A DNA stretch of 64,000 nucleotides, taken from positions 1 to 64,000 of the forward strand of contig JAIRYP010000002.1 in NCBI GenBank assembly GCA_031267755.1, in the 5' to 3' direction. Under the pieces are notes generated by a model. The model searched no databases and was not told where the DNA came from. It worked only from the letters and a program-made list of their open reading frames with translations. This DNA comes from Clostridiales bacterium (GTDB taxonomy: Bacteria; Bacillota; Clostridia; Monoglobales; JAIRYP01). The position numbers and the translations under genes are program-made. Below are positions 21,104 to 32,342 of this stretch, piece by piece. Position 1 is the stretch's first letter. Each line of letters opens with the position of its first letter.

Positions 21104-22338
21104 GAACAATCATTCTTTAACAAATCATTTTCTACAACGCATAATTCTTCTAAAAAATCACACAAATCCCTTGTTGAATTAGGTTTAGCGAGACCAAGTG
21201 AAGCTTCTTTCATAGCCTTAAATCTTCTCTCATTTGTAAACAATTGATAAATTGCCTCATCAATCGGAAAGGTTTTGCTGGTTTTTATCGCAGCGCCATT
21301 ATTTAACAAAAATTCAGTATTCCTATCTTCATGTCCGGGTATTGGACTTATAATTATCATGGGCAATCCTTTTGATAGACTTTCGCTTGTCGTAACTCCG
21401 CCCGGTTTTGCAATTATAAAATCAGAAGCGTCCATAAAAACTTCCATGTTATCTACAAAACCTTTGATATATATCTTTTTAGAGCATTCCAGCTTTTCGA
21501 TTCGTTTTTTCAACTTTTCATTTAATCCACACACAACAACAATTTGAAAATCCTGCGAAGAACAAACAATTTCCTTAATTGATTTTAAAACTTCCCCATA
21601 ACCCGCACCCCCCGTCGTAATAAGCGCAGTACGTTTGTCTTCAATTCCAATCATATCTCTTGCAATTTTTTTATCCAAAATCTTAGTAAACTTAACATCA
21701 ATAGGGATACCAAAAGGCTTTATTTTTTGAGCCTCAATTCCTCTCTTTTTTGCACAATTTTCAAACTGTTCGCTTGCAACAACATAATAATCAACAAGTA
21801 CATTTTCCCAATATGGATGAATTGTAAAATCAGTTATTACACCAACATTAATAATTCTCTTAAACAAACTTTCTATATTTTTTCTTTCTAAATTTCTTTT
21901 TTGTTTTTGCCCAACTTTAAAATTTATTGTGTCATAAATTTTACCCCCCAAAAAACTCTTAGACGCTTTAAAAATTTCCGTCACAAACTGCGCCGCAAAT
22001 ACATGCGTGTATATAACCACATCAGGACTGTTTTCCAACATACAACCAATAATTTTCTGCGCAAGAAAAATATTGGTAATTTTAAAAATAATATCTATGC
22101 GTTCTCCGTTTTTTTCAACCCTTCCATAAAGCTTTCCATATAAATTTGAAAGATACTTTGTGGAAAATAAATAACCATTTGAAAGATATCTTTGAAAATT
22201 TCGATTTACGTATCCGAATATATCTATGATTTTACAAAAAATATTCTTATTGCTATAATATTTTTTAATCGAATCTGCCACTTGATTGTGTCCTTTTCCC
22301 ACAGTGACGGTAAAAATTAAAACCTTAATCTCAATCAC
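21100..22338 (-). CDS. GT28-family diacylglycerol glycosyltransferase (MGDG synthase/UgtP-like)
   Basis: VLIFTVTVGKGHNQVADSIKKYY N-terminus; ITTGGAGYGEVLKSI; IAKPGGVTTSESLSKGLPMIIISPIPGHEDRNTEFLLNNGAAI. Confidence 0.9.
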   Translation of the reverse strand: MIEIKVLIFTVTVGKGHNQVADSIKKYYSNKNIFCKIIDIFGYVNRNFQRYLSNGYLFSTKYLSNLYGKLYGRVEKNGERIDIIFKITNIFLAQKIIGCMLENSPDVVIYTHVFAAQFVTEIFKASKSFLGGKIYDTINFKVGQKQKRNLERKNIESLFKRIINVGVITDFTIHPYWENVLVDYYVVASEQFENCAKKRGIEAQKIKPFGIPIDVKFTKILDKKIARDMIGIEDKRTALITTGGAGYGEVLKSIKEIVCSSQDFQIVVVCGLNEKLKKRIEKLECSKKIYIKGFVDNMEVFMDASDFIIAKPGGVTTSESLSKGLPMIIISPIPGHEDRNTEFLLNNGAAIKTSKTFPIDEAIYQLFTNERRFKAMKEASLGLAKPNSTRDLCDFLEELCVVENDLLKNDCS

Positions 22339-22503
22339 ATCTTTTCTTTATTAAAAAATAATAATTAAATTTTTATACATAAATAACATTAATTCTACTA
22401 TTTTTCAATATTCAATTTAATTTTTAAAATTTTTATGTTATAATGTCTTTCAAATTTAAATTTGCATAATACAATTATTTAAAAATAAAAGAGGTTAAAT
22501 AAT

Positions 22504-25500
22504 ATGAACAGATCACCCCTTGAATCAAAAACAATAAAATCTTCAATAGATGTTTTTTTGAAACAAAAAAATGAACAAATAATAAATTTTTTTAAAAATT
22601 TTTCAAGTAGGACACGTATTGTTTCTGGTGGAAAAGATGCAACAGAAGAAGATAAAATTATTGCAGCTATTTTTAATAAATTCTCTGGAATCACGCATGA
22701 AGCTGATTTTTTTGAAGAATTTTTAATGAATTCAAACGAACAAAATATTACAAATTTAAACACGAAACTTACAAAAAATGATGATGATACTTCAAAAACG
22801 GCTGTATCGATGCTAGTTTTATTTTATATTTTTAAAAATTCTAAAAACCCAAAAATATTAAATCTATTAACGATGGATCCAACAAAACATAATAGCAGCA
22901 AACAATTATCGTCAGAATATTGCAATATGTTATTAGAGATTAGATCTGATATTATAAATTCATTATCCGAAGTCGTAGATAAAGTAAGACTGGGGGATTC
23001 GGAACATTTTTATAGCGCAGAAGCTTTAAAAGAATCTTTTAAAACTAAAGAACTACTAATATTAAAATGTTTTGCAATAATTTATGAAGTACCAGTTTCA
23101 TTAATTAATGCAGCCGAAAAATTAATCTCTAACACAGAAGTTGAAGAAGAAAAAATGAAAATCATAAATACAATTTTTAAATACTTACCGGAAATAAAAA
23201 ATGCAAATTTAACAGAAGTTCAAATAAAAAATGCTATTTCGACAATCTCGTTAATGGATTTTCTTGCTGAAGATATAATTATATTAATCAATGAAAACGT
23301 ACAAAGTGTTCCGGAAAAAATTTATAAAGTATTAGATAATTGTACTTTACCTAAAGATTTTTTACAAAATAATACAGCAAATAATTTAAAATTTAGATCG
23401 GCATTTAAAATGTTTTCAAAATTTGATGGTCTTTTCGAAAAAGACAACGAAAAATTAAAAATTGTTATAGATCTTTTAAAATATTTAACGGAAAACAATA
23501 TTGAGCTTGATCAAAGAAGTTTTAATTTTGCAATACGCGCTTTAATTTGTTATGCAGGAGATTTGGCAACCTTTAATATTAAAAAAGCATATGACTTCGC
23601 TTCTTCAAATGAAATTCCAGAAAATAATTTTGAAAATGCAATAAAGATTTTTTTAAATCCAAATTTTAACAGTGAAAATGAAAATTTTTACTTACAAATT
23701 TTAAAATTTAAAATAGATTTATCAAATAGTGAAAATAGGGAATTATGCGATGAAATAGTAAACAAAAAAATGAAAGCTCTTAGTGAAGTAAATAGTCCAG
23801 AAACTATTTCAGAAATATCTATTGGAGAAGAGAATATCCAAAAAATCCAAACAATACAAAAAGAACTCAGTAAACTAATAAACGGAAATGATTCACTCAA
23901 AAGAAAAATTTTTGTTAGCATTGAAGAAATAAGCGAAATAGAAACTTTGTTTAAAAAACAAAATAAATCTCATCAAAGCGCAAATCTTTTAGGGATAGTT
24001 TTAAAAGATGATTTAGACGGAATAATAGAAGATTCAGAAGATTTTGCAAATAACAATAGAGACTTGGAAAAAAGTGTACAAGAAGCAATTGATAATAATC
24101 CTGGAAAAACATTAACAGAATTTAATAATAATAAAGAAAAATATGACTATCAAGAAATTAATATTGACAGTGGGTGGGGGGGAACAAAAAAAATTTATAT
24201 CAGAACTAACAAGGATTTTTCTGCAGAAAAAGGATTATGGGAGGAAGAAACAACAAGGAAAATTATTGAATTAAATCACGAAATCGAAATAGAAAAAAAC
24301 GAACCACAAAATTTAAACCCATTATTACCAGAAAATGAAAGAAAATTTCCTCCAATTTTAGCAAACTTATCTATACTTTCTAAACAATATAAATTATTAT
24401 GTATGACAATAGTTAATAAAAAACAAATTGAACTGGGAAACGAAGAAAGTGTGAATCAAGCACTCAAAACAGTAAACACTAGAGAAAATTTTATTACTTC
24501 ATGTGAAATAAAAATAAGTGAAACCAAAATAGATATTCTTGCAACTTTAGAAAAAATTAAAACAGTAGGATTTATTCTTGAAGCAAATGAAATAAACAAA
24601 ATTTTAAATGATCTTGATCAAATAAAAAAGGTTGATGATGCAAAAAAAACTTTAAAAGATTTAGAAGATTGTTTTAAAAAAATATTTCAAACAATGGAAG
24701 AAGAGATCAGGGAAATTTTAATAAATTACGATAAAGAGGTAGCTCGTATAAGAACAGAATTTAATCAAAAAAAATCTATAATTGATGAAATTAAAACTTT
24801 TAATCCGAATTTAATTAAACATATTGAAGCTATATTTCAAGCAAAAATAGAAAACAAAGTTAGAATTATTTTATATAATAAAATAATAAGTAGAGAAAAA
24901 TTTGATTTACCTGAAACAATAAAAGCACTAGAACAAGGTGTCGAATTAGAAAACATTGAAAAACACTTTAAAGAAATGGAAAAAAAGAAAAAAAGATTCA
25001 TAGCCAAATTTGAAAAAGAATATGGTTCGACAACGAAAGAAGTAGAACCAAAATCTCTTAATGAAATTTATGCTGCTCAATTCGTTAAAAAAGAGTACTC
25101 AGAAAAAGTTCATGAAAAGCTAAAATGGATCACTTTATCAGGAGTTCCGAAGACTTTAGCATCAATAGGATTGGGTCCAGGAACAGAAGTATATGAACAT
25201 TTTGGGGAAATAATAAAAGATAAGAAAATGAGACATGCTGAAATCCCTAATCTTAAAAGAATTTTTGGGCTTTTGAATTGGGCTTCATCAGATGAAGAGA
25301 TTTATGAACAATTTGAAAGAATTCTTTATGATGAAAATAAAGATTTTTGTGATCTTTGCTCATATTTAAAATTTTTTTCACTAACGCCAAAAAAACCGCC
25401 TCCCACAATCGATCCACCGATTTCTCCAAAAGAAACACCAACCGAAGAATCATCAAGCGAAGAATCATCAACCGAAGAATCGTCAATCGAACATGAATCA

Positions 25501-25968
25501 AAATCTTTAGAGGAAATAGAAGAGCCCGAAGACCTTCTAAAAAAACCTGTAGAAGAATTTAAAACATTAACGGGCTCCGAAAAAGAAAGAGAAAAAGAAG
25601 AAGAAACGACGAATCCAACAGAAGAAAAAAAAGAAACTGAGAAAAAAACAGAGCAAACGCTTAATTTTGCAGTATTATTCGTTGCCACAGCAGCGATTAC
25701 ATTTGCTTTAATAATTGCAGCCCTTCTTACCCCCCCATTATTCGTTCCACTTTTAGCAACTGGCAGTGTTGTTGGGGCCGGTTCAGTTGTGACGGGTGGA
25801 AAAACAATCTATGATAAAGTTACTAAAAAATCGGAAAAAACAACTGAAGATGATGATTCAGATAACGAAAGAACACGTGACAGTTTTGATGATCCTTCTC
25901 GATCAGTACAAACAACTACCTGGGCAGAAAAAACAGAAAAGGAAGCGCAAAGACTATTAAATAAATAA
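22504..25968 (+). CDS. Large (1154 aa) uncharacterized coiled-coil protein with acidic linker and C-terminal double hydrophobic segment
   Basis: Uninterrupted ORF with SD AGAGG; Lys/Glu-rich helical body; ...PTEEKKETEKKTEQTLNFAVLFVATAAITFALIIAALLTPPLFVPLLATGSVVGAGSVVTGG... near the C-terminus. Confidence 0.9.
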   Translation: MNRSPLESKTIKSSIDVFLKQKNEQIINFFKNFSSRTRIVSGGKDATEEDKIIAAIFNKFSGITHEADFFEEFLMNSNEQNITNLNTKLTKNDDDTSKTAVSMLVLFYIFKNSKNPKILNLLTMDPTKHNSSKQLSSEYCNMLLEIRSDIINSLSEVVDKVRLGDSEHFYSAEALKESFKTKELLILKCFAIIYEVPVSLINAAEKLISNTEVEEEKMKIINTIFKYLPEIKNANLTEVQIKNAISTISLMDFLAEDIIILINENVQSVPEKIYKVLDNCTLPKDFLQNNTANNLKFRSAFKMFSKFDGLFEKDNEKLKIVIDLLKYLTENNIELDQRSFNFAIRALICYAGDLATFNIKKAYDFASSNEIPENNFENAIKIFLNPNFNSENENFYLQILKFKIDLSNSENRELCDEIVNKKMKALSEVNSPETISEISIGEENIQKIQTIQKELSKLINGNDSLKRKIFVSIEEISEIETLFKKQNKSHQSANLLGIVLKDDLDGIIEDSEDFANNNRDLEKSVQEAIDNNPGKTLTEFNNNKEKYDYQEINIDSGWGGTKKIYIRTNKDFSAEKGLWEEETTRKIIELNHEIEIEKNEPQNLNPLLPENERKFPPILANLSILSKQYKLLCMTIVNKKQIELGNEESVNQALKTVNTRENFITSCEIKISETKIDILATLEKIKTVGFILEANEINKILNDLDQIKKVDDAKKTLKDLEDCFKKIFQTMEEEIREILINYDKEVARIRTEFNQKKSIIDEIKTFNPNLIKHIEAIFQAKIENKVRIILYNKIISREKFDLPETIKALEQGVELENIEKHFKEMEKKKKRFIAKFEKEYGSTTKEVEPKSLNEIYAAQFVKKEYSEKVHEKLKWITLSGVPKTLASIGLGPGTEVYEHFGEIIKDKKMRHAEIPNLKRIFGLLNWASSDEEIYEQFERILYDENKDFCDLCSYLKFFSLTPKKPPPTIDPPISPKETPTEESSSEESSTEESSIEHESKSLEEIEEPEDLLKKPVEEFKTLTGSEKEREKEEETTNPTEEKKETEKKTEQTLNFAVLFVATAAITFALIIAALLTPPLFVPLLATGSVVGAGSVVTGGKTIYDKVTKKSEKTTEDDDSDNERTRDSFDDPSRSVQTTTWAEKTEKEAQRLLNK
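25441..25491 (+). repeat. 15-bp tandem repeat encoding (T/S)EESS
   Basis: ACCGAAGAATCATCA-AGCGAAGAATCATCA-ACCGAAGAATCGTCA-ATCGAA. Confidence 0.85.
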
Positions 25969-26015
25969 CGAAAATTAATATCTCTTATAATTTAAAATTA
26001 TTTTACAATTAAAAT

Positions 26016-26051
26016 AAAAAACACCTCCATTTAAATTAATAGGTGTTTTTT
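26016..26051 (+). terminator. Bidirectional rho-independent-type terminator
   Basis: AAAAAACACCT ccatttaaattaat AGGTGTTTTTT between convergent genes. Confidence 0.8.
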
Positions 26052-26171
26052 ATTAATTTTATGTAAAGTTCAAGTTATTGTTTTAATACAAAACCTTAAA
26101 TAAAATTTATTTATTATTTTTAAAGAATGAAATATTTTTTTAATTAAAAGAACTTCAAACAAAAGTTAAAG

Positions 26172-27431
26172 CTATAAAATTTTTATGATCTTCGCCAAAT
26201 ACAATGAACCAGTACAACAAATTATATCCTCGGTTTTGGAATTATTTACACAAGCTTTAAATCCATTAAAAGCATTATTGAATGAAAAAATTGGCAAATT
26301 ATATTTTTTAAGATGTAAAGATAAAAAATTTGCATCCAAGGAACGATGATTATTTAAATTTACAACATAAAAACATTTTGCGATTGAAGCTAATAATTTA
26401 AACATTAAAGAATAACTTTTATCACGCAAAACACCAACAACAAAACTTATTTTTTTTTCTAAAAAATAAAATTTTAAATTATCAACTAAAATTTCAATAC
26501 CTTGAAGATTATGAGCTCCATCTAAAATTATAAATGGATTTGTATTAATAATTTCAAACCTAAACGGCCACTTAACGTTTTTAAGACCGCTACATAAACT
26601 ACTGTCAGTCACGTTCCAAACTTTTTTAGCTTTTAAAACTTCCAATGCCTTAATTGCCGTACATGCATTTTTAATTTGATGAATTCCAAGTAATTTTATA
26701 GTTATCTCTGGATGATTGGGCACAACAAATGTGCTACTTTCCAAATCAATTTTCTTAATATCAATCTCTGAAAAATTAACGTTCCAAATTTTCGATCCAG
26801 TTTCAAAACATTTTTTCTTTATAACTTCATAAACACTCTTTTCTTGCTCATAAACTACAACATCTGAATTATTTTTGATTATTCCAGCTTTTTCCGATGC
26901 AATTTGAACCAGAGAATTTCCAAGTATTTCCGTGTGATCGTAACTTATTGAAGAAATCACCGCAACTTCAGAAAAATCAATAACATTAGTTGAATCGTAA
27001 AAACCTCCTAAACCCGCCTCCAAAACAACAACGTCACATTTCTTTTGAAAAAAATATTCAAAACCAATAGCGGTCAAAAATTCAAATTCAGTAACTTTAT
27101 CTTCAATAAAATTTACAAACTTTTTTACATCGCACATTGTTTTCGAAAGCTCTTCGTTGTCAATGCATTCGCCGTTTATCTGAAATCTCTCATTGATTTT
27201 ATACAAATGAGGCGAAGTAAATAAACCGGTTTTATAACCCGACTCAATCAATACTTGGGAAATCATAGACGAAATTGAACCTTTTCCATTAGTTCCCGCG
27301 ATATGTATAAATTTCAATTTTTTTTGAGGATTACCAATAAACTCAAGCAACTGTTTAATTCGCTCGAGCCCTGGTTTAATTCCAAATTTACTAAGACTAT
27401 TTATAAATTTAAAAGAATTCAAAAAACTCAA
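26172..27431 (-). CDS. folC: Folylpolyglutamate synthase / dihydrofolate synthase
   Basis: FIHIAGTNGKGSISSMISQVLIESGYKTGLFTSPHL; EAGLGGFYDSTNVI; ILDGAHNLQGI. Confidence 0.94.
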   Translation of the reverse strand: MSFLNSFKFINSLSKFGIKPGLERIKQLLEFIGNPQKKLKFIHIAGTNGKGSISSMISQVLIESGYKTGLFTSPHLYKINERFQINGECIDNEELSKTMCDVKKFVNFIEDKVTEFEFLTAIGFEYFFQKKCDVVVLEAGLGGFYDSTNVIDFSEVAVISSISYDHTEILGNSLVQIASEKAGIIKNNSDVVVYEQEKSVYEVIKKKCFETGSKIWNVNFSEIDIKKIDLESSTFVVPNHPEITIKLLGIHQIKNACTAIKALEVLKAKKVWNVTDSSLCSGLKNVKWPFRFEIINTNPFIILDGAHNLQGIEILVDNLKFYFLEKKISFVVGVLRDKSYSLMFKLLASIAKCFYVVNLNNHRSLDANFLSLHLKKYNLPIFSFNNAFNGFKACVNNSKTEDIICCTGSLYLAKIIKIL

Positions 27432-27563
27432 ACCGCAAAAACCTCATTTTCGAGATTTTAAAATGAATCTAAAATAATCACTTTTATATTTAAGCCAAAA
27501 TTATAAACAATTTTAAAGTGCATAATAAAAATTCATAAAATCTCAAAATAAACATTCGTTATT

Positions 27564-28421
27564 TTAAAACTTCTCACCTTTTTCAAATCTAGCAAATGAT
27601 TTTATATAAATTTTGGTTCCAATTTTTTTGGAAACTTCTTCGATATATTGAAAAACACTTTCGGTTTGATTCTTTATATATGGCTGCTCCAGCAAACAAA
27701 TTTCTTTATAATACTTTTGCACTCTTCCGTTTAGCATTTTTTCAACTATCGCTTCACTCTTACCTTCGTTCAAAGCCTGATTTTTTAAAATTTTCTTTTC
27801 ATTCTCTAGTATCTCGTGCGGAACATCTTCTTTCTTTATATAAAGTGGGTTTGACGCAACAACTTGCATGCATATATTTTTCGAAAATTCTTTAAATTTC
27901 TGTATTTTAGATTTTTCAACATCATCTAAATCAAAATTTATTAAAACACCCAAACGACCTTCACCGTGAATATAAAAATCATTTATTCCCTCAAAAACCT
28001 TAAAACGACGAACAACTATATTCTCGCCAACTTTTGAAATAAGCTCAGTTAATGATTCAAAAATCGTTCGACCATTTTCATAACTTAAATTTAATAAACT
28101 ATCCAAATTACTTGGCTTTTTTTCTATTATACAATTTAAAACTTTCAACACAAAATTTTCAAAACAAGAGTTCCTTGCAGCAAAATCCGTTTCAGAATTG
28201 ACCTCAAGAATACATCCAAAACTTTCTGAAACTTTAGCACACACTACTCCTTCAACTGCAATTCTTCCTGATTTTTTTTCAGCCGTTGCAAGACCTTTTT
28301 CCCTTAAAATTTTAACAGCAAGATCCTTATCACCTCCAGCCTCAACAAGTGCATCTTTGCAAGCCATTATTCCGCAATTAGTAATTAATCTTAATTCTTT
28401 CACCTTCTCTGAAGAAATCAA
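27564..28421 (-). CDS. tsf: Translation elongation factor Ts
   Basis: VKELRLITNCGIMACKDALVEAGGDKDLAVKILREKGLATAEKKSGR; downstream of rpsB. TTG start at 28421 inferred. Confidence 0.95.
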   Translation of the reverse strand: MISSEKVKELRLITNCGIMACKDALVEAGGDKDLAVKILREKGLATAEKKSGRIAVEGVVCAKVSESFGCILEVNSETDFAARNSCFENFVLKVLNCIIEKKPSNLDSLLNLSYENGRTIFESLTELISKVGENIVVRRFKVFEGINDFYIHGEGRLGVLINFDLDDVEKSKIQKFKEFSKNICMQVVASNPLYIKKEDVPHEILENEKKILKNQALNEGKSEAIVEKMLNGRVQKYYKEICLLEQPYIKNQTESVFQYIEEVSKKIGTKIYIKSFARFEKGEKF

Positions 28422-28491
28422 AACAATACCTACTTTCAAAAAAATAAAAAGCACATAAAATAATAATTAAAAATAAATTAATATAGAAAAA

Positions 28492-29340
28492 CTAAGAAAT
28501 GCCATCTACTTGTTTTGGTAACACAACGGGCTCTATTACAACCTCTTCGCGCTTCTCACAATCGTTTTGAACATCTTTAATTACGACAACCTCGTTTTCG
28601 GTTTTCGAAGCATCTTTTAAAATAACATTTTCAGTAAAGATAATTTCATCGGTTTGCTTGCCTTGCTTGGCTTCCAAAATTGCGCTTCCCATCACCGATA
28701 CAATAAACTTAACCGAACGAATTGCATCATCATTCCCCGGAATTATATAATCAACATCATCGGGATCACAATTTGTGTCAATTATCCCAACGATCGGAAT
28801 CCCAAGTTTTCGCGCTTCCAAAATTGTATTTTTCTCTTTTTTGGGATCGACAACAAAAATAGCATCAGGCAATTTTTTCATCAACTTAATTCCGCCCAAA
28901 AATTTTTCAAGCCTCGACTTCTCAAGCATTAACTTGATAACTTCTTTCTTCGTTAGAAGCGTCATCGTTCCACTACTTTCCATTTCCTCAAGTTGATACA
29001 ACCTTCCAATTCTTTTTCTTATTGTCTTAAAATTTGTAAGCATTCCGCCAAGCCATCTAACATTTACAAAATGCGCACCAGTTTTCACGGCCTCTTCCCG
29101 TATTGCTTCTTGGGCTTGCTTTTTAGTACCAACAAAAAGAATTTCTCCACCCTTTGAAACTGTATTAAAAATAAATTTATGTGCTTCATCAATTTTTCTT
29201 GCGGTCTTTTGAAGATCAATTATATATATGCCGTTTCTCACTGTAAAAATATAAGCTGCCATTTTTGGATTCCAACGCCTAGTTTGATGTCCAAAATGCA
29301 CACCGGCTTCAAGTAATTGTTTCATTTGAACTATACTCAT
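28492..29340 (-). CDS. rpsB: 30S ribosomal protein S2
   Basis: [100 protein letters not shown]. Confidence 0.97.
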   Translation of the reverse strand: MSIVQMKQLLEAGVHFGHQTRRWNPKMAAYIFTVRNGIYIIDLQKTARKIDEAHKFIFNTVSKGGEILFVGTKKQAQEAIREEAVKTGAHFVNVRWLGGMLTNFKTIRKRIGRLYQLEEMESSGTMTLLTKKEVIKLMLEKSRLEKFLGGIKLMKKLPDAIFVVDPKKEKNTILEARKLGIPIVGIIDTNCDPDDVDYIIPGNDDAIRSVKFIVSVMGSAILEAKQGKQTDEIIFTENVILKDASKTENEVVVIKDVQNDCEKREEVVIEPVVLPKQVDGIS

Positions 29341-29450
29341 TTATATATTCCACACCCTTTGCAGTTTAAACTTCCAGCACATTCAACTTTGTGAAGAAAC
29401 AATTTCTTGCCACTACTTCACAAATCCTGTGATGTGTTTTTTATAATATA
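29341..29450 (-). promoter_or_regulatory. Candidate structured rpsB 5' leader
   Basis: Perfect 9-bp inverted repeat (TTTGTGAAG 29388-29396 / CTTCACAAA 29416-29424) enclosing AGAAA-caa-TTTCT, between an AT-rich TATAAT-like stretch and the rpsB start. Confidence 0.4.
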
Positions 29451-29541
29451 TACTCTTCCTTATTAAAATTTGCAACAAAATTTTATTTTACAATTTTAAA
29501 AGTATAATAGCTCTGATTTTTAAACAAAGGATAAAATTATA

Positions 29542-30867
29542 ATGTGCCATTTTAAAAAAGTTTATTTTATAAATTTCGGATGTAAAACAAATTTTTACGA
29601 AACAAGTGCAATTATTGATATTTTTATGAAAAATGACTATGAAATTTCAAACAAAAATAATTATGAAATATGCGTTATAAATACCTGTTCAGTCACTGAA
29701 TTAAGCGCTTTTAAATGTATACAAAAAATAAGAAAAGAAAAAAGAAGAAATCCATATTCAATTTTAGCAGTTGTTGGTTGTTTGCCACAGACCAATCTTG
29801 AAAAAATAAATAAAATGCCTGAAATCGACATTATTTTAGGAACATCAAATAAATATAAAATACTAGAAAAAATCGAAGAATTTTCCTATAATAACAATTT
29901 TAAAAATAAAACAAAAAAAATTATTGAAGTTAATAGCGTTTCCAAAATAAAAGATTATGAAGAGTTAAATGTTTTAGGAACCCAAAAAAGAACTCGCGCA
30001 AACATTAAAATACAGGAAGGATGCAACAATTTTTGCACATATTGCATAATTCCCAAAGCTAGAGGACCATCGAGAAGCAGAAAAAACGAAAATATATTGA
30101 AAGAAATTACAAAATTTATCGAAAACGATTATAAAGAAATCGTTTTAACTGGAACTCATATAAGCTCATATGGAGAAAACTTTAAAAATAAAAACACTAG
30201 TTTGATAAACATTTTAGAACAAATAGAAAAATATACTAAAATTGAACGCGTTAGACTCAGCTCGCTTGAACCAAACATAATAACTGATGACTTTATATTA
30301 AGAATTAAAAAACTTAAAAATTTGTGTCCACATTTTCATTTATCACTTCAAAGTGGTTGCGATGAAACACTCAAAAGAATGGGAAGAAAATATACAACTT
30401 ATGAATATGAAAAAATTGTTCAAAAGCTTCGTGAAAAAATAAAAGATGTCGCCATTACAACAGACATTATCGTTGGCTTCCCGGGAGAAGACAAAAACGA
30501 ATTTGATAAAAGTTATAATTTTGTTAAAAAAATTAGATTTGCCAGAATTCACGTTTTCAAATATTCAAAAAGAAACGGTACCAAAGCTTTTAATATGCCA
30601 AATCATATTGACGAAAAAGAAAAAGTTATACGTTCTAAAAAATTTATTCTGTTATCAAGTGAAATGAGAAAAGAATTTTATGAGAGATATATAGGAAAAA
30701 ATATTAAAATTCTAATTGAAAAAAAAATAAAAGAAGAAACATACTTTGGAAATTCAAAAAATTATCTAGGAATAATTATTAAAAGCAAAGAAAATATAAA
30801 AAATAAAATAGTCACAGCAAAGACAACCAAATTTGATGGCCTTCATTTGATCGGAGACTTAATTTAA
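29542..30867 (+). CDS. mtaB: tRNA t6A37 methylthiotransferase MtaB
   Basis: VYFINFGCKTNFYETSAI; NTCSVTELSAFKC; radical SAM QEGCNNFCTYCIIPKARGPSRSR; SLQSGCDETLKRMGRKY. Confidence 0.92.
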   Translation: MCHFKKVYFINFGCKTNFYETSAIIDIFMKNDYEISNKNNYEICVINTCSVTELSAFKCIQKIRKEKRRNPYSILAVVGCLPQTNLEKINKMPEIDIILGTSNKYKILEKIEEFSYNNNFKNKTKKIIEVNSVSKIKDYEELNVLGTQKRTRANIKIQEGCNNFCTYCIIPKARGPSRSRKNENILKEITKFIENDYKEIVLTGTHISSYGENFKNKNTSLINILEQIEKYTKIERVRLSSLEPNIITDDFILRIKKLKNLCPHFHLSLQSGCDETLKRMGRKYTTYEYEKIVQKLREKIKDVAITTDIIVGFPGEDKNEFDKSYNFVKKIRFARIHVFKYSKRNGTKAFNMPNHIDEKEKVIRSKKFILLSSEMRKEFYERYIGKNIKILIEKKIKEETYFGNSKNYLGIIIKSKENIKNKIVTAKTTKFDGLHLIGDLI

Positions 30868-31058
30868 ATTAATATCATTTTTTATAAAGTTATATTCACT
30901 AGAATTTTAACTTTCAATTTCGAGTTATTTCGATTTGAAAAACAAAAAATTGAACAAATGTCATAAAAATTTTTAAATGCTCAATTTTTTGAAATCATAT
31001 TATGTTTTAATTGCATTTTTATAATATATTTTAAACAGTTATACTGGAGTGATTTAAT

Positions 31059-32342
31059 ATGAATAAATTATCAATAATTGGAAAATCAAAGCTTTTAGGG
31101 GAAGTATGTATTAGCGGGGCAAAAAACTCGGCAGTTGGAATAATTCCAGCAACCATATTGGTTGACGGAAACTGTAGAATTGAAAATGTTCCTAAAATAA
31201 ATGATGTAAATAACATCGCTAACGTATTAACACATATCGAAGCAAAAATAAACTTTGAAGATAACAATATTGTTAACATAAATAGTTCGTGTGCCAAAAA
31301 CTTTAATGCACCGTATGACATGGTAAGAAAAACACGAGCATCAACATATTTTATGGGGGCGCTTCTCGGTCGCTTCAAAGAATTTAATATCGGCTTTCCA
31401 GGCGGATGTGATTTTGGAGTAAGGCCGATAGACCAACACATCAAAGGCTTTGAATCGCTTGGAGCAAAGGTTGTAATTGAAAGAGGCAATATAATTGCAA
31501 AAGCAAAAAAACTAAAAGGTGCAGTAATTTATTTAGATGTTGTATCGGTAGGCGCAACGATAAATATTATTCTTGCCGCAACCAAAGCTGAAGGCATAAC
31601 CGTAATCGAAAATGCTGCCAAAGAACCTCACGTTGTTGATATTGCAAACTTTTTAAATACAATGGGTGGCGATATCAGAGGTGCTGGAACAGATATTATA
31701 AAGATTAAAGGTACAGAATATTTAGGTGGCGGAACGTATTCAATAATTCCAGATCAAATAGAGGCGGGAACTTTTATGATTGCCGCTGCCGCTACAAATG
31801 GAAATATTACGATTAAAAATATAATACCAAAACACCTTGAATCAATTACCGCAAAACTTGTAGAAATCGGTGCAAACGTTGAAGAAATGACAGATTCTAT
31901 AAAAATTTCAATGAATTCAAGAGCGAATAGAACGAATATAAAAACTTTACCATACCCGGGATTTCCAACCGATCTTCAACCTCAAATTTTAACAATGATG
32001 ACAACCGCGAAGGGGGCTAGTATAATCAACGAAGGAGTTTGGGATAATCGTTTTGGATATATTGATGAACTCAGAAAAATGGGTGCAAATATAAGCACCG
32101 AAGGAAGAATTGCGGTGGTTGAGGGCATAAAAGAGCTATCGGGTTCTCCCGTTCGTGCTCCAGATTTAAGGGGGGGCGCCGCTCTCGTCATAGCCGGCTT
32201 AATCGCAAACGGCGTAACTAAAATTTACAATTCCGAACTTATAGATAGAGGATATGAAGGTTTTGAAAAAAAACTTAAAAACCTAGGCGCTCAGATTGTA
32301 AAAATATCTCAAGAAGAAACGATCTTTGAAGAAATAATTTAA
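31059..32342 (+). CDS. murA: UDP-N-acetylglucosamine 1-carboxyvinyltransferase
   Basis: GEVCISGAKNSAVGIIPATIL; RASTYFMGALLGRF; FPGGCDFGVRPIDQHIKGFE; PYPGFPTDLQPQ. Confidence 0.96.
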   Translation: MNKLSIIGKSKLLGEVCISGAKNSAVGIIPATILVDGNCRIENVPKINDVNNIANVLTHIEAKINFEDNNIVNINSSCAKNFNAPYDMVRKTRASTYFMGALLGRFKEFNIGFPGGCDFGVRPIDQHIKGFESLGAKVVIERGNIIAKAKKLKGAVIYLDVVSVGATINIILAATKAEGITVIENAAKEPHVVDIANFLNTMGGDIRGAGTDIIKIKGTEYLGGGTYSIIPDQIEAGTFMIAAAATNGNITIKNIIPKHLESITAKLVEIGANVEEMTDSIKISMNSRANRTNIKTLPYPGFPTDLQPQILTMMTTAKGASIINEGVWDNRFGYIDELRKMGANISTEGRIAVVEGIKELSGSPVRAPDLRGGAALVIAGLIANGVTKIYNSELIDRGYEGFEKKLKNLGAQIVKISQEETIFEEII

